DNA of 64,000 nucleotides from the NCBI RefSeq assembly GCF_900230195.1, contig NZ_OCNE01000010.1:1-64000 (forward strand), written 5' to 3'. The DNA comes from Streptomyces zhaozhouensis. GTDB taxonomy: Bacteria; Actinomycetota; Actinomycetes; Streptomycetales; Streptomycetaceae. Position numbers and translations under genes: made by a program. The notes beneath the pieces are model-generated. The model was not told the DNA's origin. It saw only the letters and a list, made by a program, of their open reading frames with translations, and made no database searches. Positions within the stretch are counted from its first letter, which is position 1. Each line of letters begins with the position of its first letter. Positions 61,491 through 64,000 of the stretch are shown piece by piece.

Positions 61491-62659
61491 CAGGCCGCCT
61501 CGATCGCGCGGAAGAACTCCTCGTGCGCCCGGCGGCGCTCCAGGTCCCGCGCGAACACCTCGCGCGCCACCTCCGCCAGCGCGACCGCCGGGGCGTGCAG
61601 GTCCAGCCGGCTGGCCCGGCCCACCTCCGCGCTCCACTCCTTGGGCACCGCGCGCTCCCCGCGCAGCGCCCCCACGATCGCGCCCCCCATGGTCGCGATC
61701 GAGTCGCAGTCCCGGCCGTAGTTGACCGCGCCCAGCACCGTCCGCCGGAAGTCGCCGCCGCCGACCAGCACCATGCCCAGCGCGACCGGCAGCTCCTCGA
61801 TGGCGTGCAGCCGCGAGGGACGCCGCGCGCCCAGCGAGGGCTTGCGGTACTCGGGGCCCACCGTGTCGAACGGGGCGACCGCCGCGCGCAGCGGCGCCAG
61901 CGCCTCCTCCCAGTCGTCGAAGCCGGACGCCACCTCGCAGACCGCCTCGATCGCCGCCCGCGTACCGTCCTTGGCCAGCGCCAGCGCCGCCTCCACCACC
62001 GACCCGGGCGTGGCGCCCGGCCGGCAGGCGGCGGCGACGGCGGCGGCGAAGACCCCCGCGGCCTCCCGCCCGTAGCTCGACTGGTGCGCCCCGGCGACAT
62101 CCAGCGCCTCGGCGTAGGCGGCGGCCGGGTTGGTCGCGTTGACCACGCCGACCGGCGCCATGTACATCGCCGCGCCGCAGTTGACGATGTTCCCCACGCC
62201 GGCCTCGCGCGGGTCCACGTGGCCGTAGTGCAGCCGCGCCACGATCCACTTCTCCGCCAGGAAGATGCGCTGCAACGGCAGCGCCTCCGCCTCCAGCTCG
62301 GGAATCCACCGGGGCGTGCCCATCAGGTCGGGCACCAGGTGGTCGGCCACGGCGTAGGCGTCCAGATGGTCGCGCACCCGCTCGTAGACCCGCACCAGCG
62401 CGTGGGTCATCAGGGTGTCGTCGGTGACGTGTCCGTCGCCCTTGTGGTACGGGGCGATCGGCCGGGCGGTGCGCCAGTCGTCCCGGTGGAACGGCTCGAC
62501 GATGCCCCGGACGCGACCGCCGTGCCGCTCGACGATCGCCTCCGGCGTCCAGCCCTCGACGGGCCCGCCCAGGGCGTCGCCCACGGCGGCGCCCACCAGC
62601 ACCCCCGTCGTGCGCTCGGCCAGGGACGGGAGCGGGGTGACCGGCTCGTACGGGTTCAT
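61490..62659 (-). CDS. ADP-ribosylglycohydrolase family protein B
   Basis: A 389-residue protein with the most canonical sites of the three: TTGVLVGAAVGDALGGPVEGW, GHVTDDTLMTHAL (metal Asp pair in TDDT) and VNYGRDCDSIATMGGAIVGALRGERAVPKEW (DxDS). It contains extra segments around residues 100-190 (WIPELEAEALPLQRIF, EAGVGNIVNCGAAMYMAPVG). AAGGA precedes the ATG. Probably the catalytically strongest hydrolase of the cluster. The substrate may be an ADP-ribosylated molecule or a small ribosyl conjugate. Confidence 0.92.
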   Translation of the reverse strand: MNPYEPVTPLPSLAERTTGVLVGAAVGDALGGPVEGWTPEAIVERHGGRVRGIVEPFHRDDWRTARPIAPYHKGDGHVTDDTLMTHALVRVYERVRDHLDAYAVADHLVPDLMGTPRWIPELEAEALPLQRIFLAEKWIVARLHYGHVDPREAGVGNIVNCGAAMYMAPVGVVNATNPAAAYAEALDVAGAHQSSYGREAAGVFAAAVAAACRPGATPGSVVEAALALAKDGTRAAIEAVCEVASGFDDWEEALAPLRAAVAPFDTVGPEYRKPSLGARRPSRLHAIEELPVALGMVLVGGGDFRRTVLGAVNYGRDCDSIATMGGAIVGALRGERAVPKEWSAEVGRASRLDLHAPAVALAEVAREVFARDLERRRAHEEFFRAIEAA

Positions 62660-63897
62660 GCGCGGAGTCCTTCCGATGGTGAGGCGTCGTGCTCGTCGTG
62701 CTCGTGGTCGACCGGGCGCCGATCGCCGGTCGGGGTGTCGGGATCCGGCGCCAGACAGGGCGCGCTCTCCAGGAGGGCGGCCAGCTCCACCAGGTCGGTG
62801 CCGGCCAGCCGCGGCAGCGCGCACCCGGCCAGCGAACGGCAGGCGTCCCGCCAACTGGCCGGCAGCGCCTCCGCGCCGCCCACCACCCCGGTCAGCGCGC
62901 CCGCCAACGCCGGCGCCGAGTCGGCGACCCGGGAGAGGCAGGCCGCGCTCGGCACCGCCTCGGTGACCGCCCCGGCCGCCGCCGTGGCCACCGCGAGGGC
63001 CACCGGAACGGTCTCGGCCGCCGCGATGCCGTAGCTGTAGACGTGGTCGACGATCTCGTGCTCCAGGACCGGGACCAGCGCGAACGCGTTCCCCGGCAGC
63101 CCGGGTCTGGCGGCGGCGGCCGACTGCCCCAGCTCCACGGCGCGCAGCGCGTTCCGCCGGATCTCGGTCTCCTCGGGCAGTTGCGCCAGTGCCGCGGCCA
63201 CGCAGCTCTCCATCCCGCCGCCGCCCAGCGCCACCGCGACCGCGGCGGCCACCGCCCGCGCGCCGTGCACCCCGTCGCCGTCCTGGGTGTACCGGGCGTC
63301 GAACTCGGCCAGGTCGGCCGCCGCCTCCGGCCGGCCGGGATGGACCACGGCCAGCACGGCGGCGCGCACGCAGGCAGCGTCGTCGAAGTAGTGCGGGTTG
63401 TCGTGGCCGGTCGCCGGCGGGCGCAGCCCGGCCGCCAGGTTCCCCAGCCCGGCGCGGACCGAGATCCGCGCCCGCAGCGGGATGTGCGCCGCCTCGATCT
63501 CGTCGGCCTGCTCGGCCGCCGCCGCCACCTCGTCGGCCAGCGCGTTCCACGCCAACGCCAGCGCGGAGCGCACCCGTTGGTCAGCCGACAGGTCGCTGCC
63601 GCCGGCGCCCGTCGCGGACAGCACCGCCTGGGCGGTGAACGCCGCCCACTCCGCGTCGTCCGAGGGGCCGAGACGCAGCGGGTCCGGCGGCTGGTTCAGC
63701 GCGATCGGCACCGGCAGCGTCGTCGTCGCGTTCTGCTCGGCGAACGTGTCCAGCTCCCTCGTCAGCCTGCGGGTCCAGTCCGGCAGCCGGGTCGCGCGGT
63801 GCCGCCCGGACGGCCAGCCGGCCGCGTCGCCGGCCGCGATGCCGAGCAGCAGCCCCTCGATCCTGCGCGGCGTCCCCGCCGCGGCGCGCGCGCTCAC
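62656..63897 (-). CDS. ADP-ribosylglycohydrolase family protein C, degenerate metal site
   Basis: A 413-residue protein. The start RIEGLLLGIAAGDAAGWPSGRHRATRLPDW is typical of the fold, but the first metal motif reads GPSDDAEWAAFTAQAVL rather than TDDT. The C-terminal motif is SRVADSAPALAGALTGVVGGAEALPASW, lacking one Asp of DxDS/T. It may bind one metal only or be non-catalytic. An Asp/Glu/His-rich tail follows. GTG start at 63897, overlapping the stop of the upstream gene (GTGA); its own stop overlaps gene B (ATGA). Confidence 0.85.
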   Translation of the reverse strand: MSARAAAGTPRRIEGLLLGIAAGDAAGWPSGRHRATRLPDWTRRLTRELDTFAEQNATTTLPVPIALNQPPDPLRLGPSDDAEWAAFTAQAVLSATGAGGSDLSADQRVRSALALAWNALADEVAAAAEQADEIEAAHIPLRARISVRAGLGNLAAGLRPPATGHDNPHYFDDAACVRAAVLAVVHPGRPEAAADLAEFDARYTQDGDGVHGARAVAAAVAVALGGGGMESCVAAALAQLPEETEIRRNALRAVELGQSAAAARPGLPGNAFALVPVLEHEIVDHVYSYGIAAAETVPVALAVATAAAGAVTEAVPSAACLSRVADSAPALAGALTGVVGGAEALPASWRDACRSLAGCALPRLAGTDLVELAALLESAPCLAPDPDTPTGDRRPVDHEHDEHDASPSEGLRA

Positions 63898-64000
63898 GCG
63901 ACGGCCCCCGCGTCGCCACCGGAAGGCGGCGTCAACCGCTCGGCCACATCCAGCACATGGCGCCCCGCCATCGACGGCAGGCAACTGCCGCGCACCGGCC
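63894..64000 (-). CDS. C-terminal fragment of an upstream operon gene, possibly a fourth ADP-ribosylglycohydrolase
   Basis: An open minus-strand frame enters from the right edge and stops at 63894-63896, giving the last 34 or so residues: PVRGSCLPSMAGRHVLDVAE, then RLTPPSGGDAGAVA. Its stop overlaps the next start as GTGA, the same coupling used in the rest of the operon. The fragment is too short to identify. Its Cys-containing GRHVLDVAERL tail is compatible with the end of another ADP-ribosylglycohydrolase, but this is a guess. Confidence 0.55.
   Translation of the reverse strand, partial: PVRGSCLPSMAGRHVLDVAERLTPPSGGDAGAVA

Noticed and set aside
1..64000. A secondary-metabolite gene cluster, tRNA or rRNA genes
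   Set aside because: No polyketide, peptide or terpene synthase genes were seen (the terpene-cyclase-like protein at 48467 is secreted and wall-anchored), and no tRNA cloverleaf or rRNA sequence was recognised.

Overview
The window is very GC-rich throughout and the genes show the matching third-position bias. Many starts are GTG, and neighbouring genes are often joined by ATGA or GTGA overlaps. Gene families typical of Streptomyces are present: an SCO2322-type locus, a SigB/SigF-type sigma factor, short cysteine leader peptides before sulfur genes, and GC-rich hairpin repeats. I read it as chromosome of a Streptomyces or close relative, in a metabolically rich accessory-to-core region. I saw no rRNA, tRNA, CRISPR or intact insertion sequence; one truncated IS481-type transposase is present.

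Layout. 1-3.7 kb: the start of a probable PL11 rhamnogalacturonan lyase and a secreted beta-helix protein (minus strand), facing an ABC exporter, with LacI-type palindromes between them. 3.8-6.6 kb: rRNA/tRNA methyltransferase, two small proteins, alditol oxidase. 6.8-14.8 kb: two sulfonate-scavenging units (leader peptide-ssuD-ssuE on plus; leader peptide-ssuA-ssuC-ssuB-two flavin monooxygenases on minus), convergent on one terminator. 15.2-17.0 kb: sugar isomerase and Gfo/Idh/MocA dehydrogenase. 17.2-27.8 kb: a VOC protein and a minus-strand mannoside operon (binding protein, two permeases, GH38 mannosidase, mannose-6-phosphate isomerase, ROK kinase, LacI regulator). 28-32.8 kb: serine hydrolase, NDH-2-like dehydrogenase, IS481 remnant, and a TetR/SDR pair. 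32.9-41.2 kb: glycosyltransferase 9, a SigB-type sigma factor, DUF2267 protein, SDR, a small PSQAEGER protein, two CNNM/CBS membrane proteins and a GH31 glycosidase. Several SigB-type promoter matches are scattered here.

41.2-54.96 kb is a vitamin B12 region. A tandem hairpin-repeat array precedes B12-dependent methylmalonyl-CoA mutase (mutA-mutB), a small kinase and an ATP-dependent DNA ligase. Then comes a six-gene operon under a clear cobalamin riboswitch: two transcobalamin-like secreted proteins, a sortase-anchored alpha/alpha-barrel protein and a complete ECF importer (S, fused ATPases, T). This looks like a split bacterial version of transcobalamin feeding an ECF transporter.

55-64 kb: a GNAT acetyltransferase, a small membrane protein and a two-domain ABM-like protein. 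A tightly overlapped minus-strand operon follows: three different ADP-ribosylglycohydrolase-family genes (a fourth may run off the right edge), a ribokinase, a CaiB/BaiF CoA-transferase and a CitE-like lyase. That operon suggests an undescribed pathway that cleaves a ribosyl conjugate and catabolises both halves.
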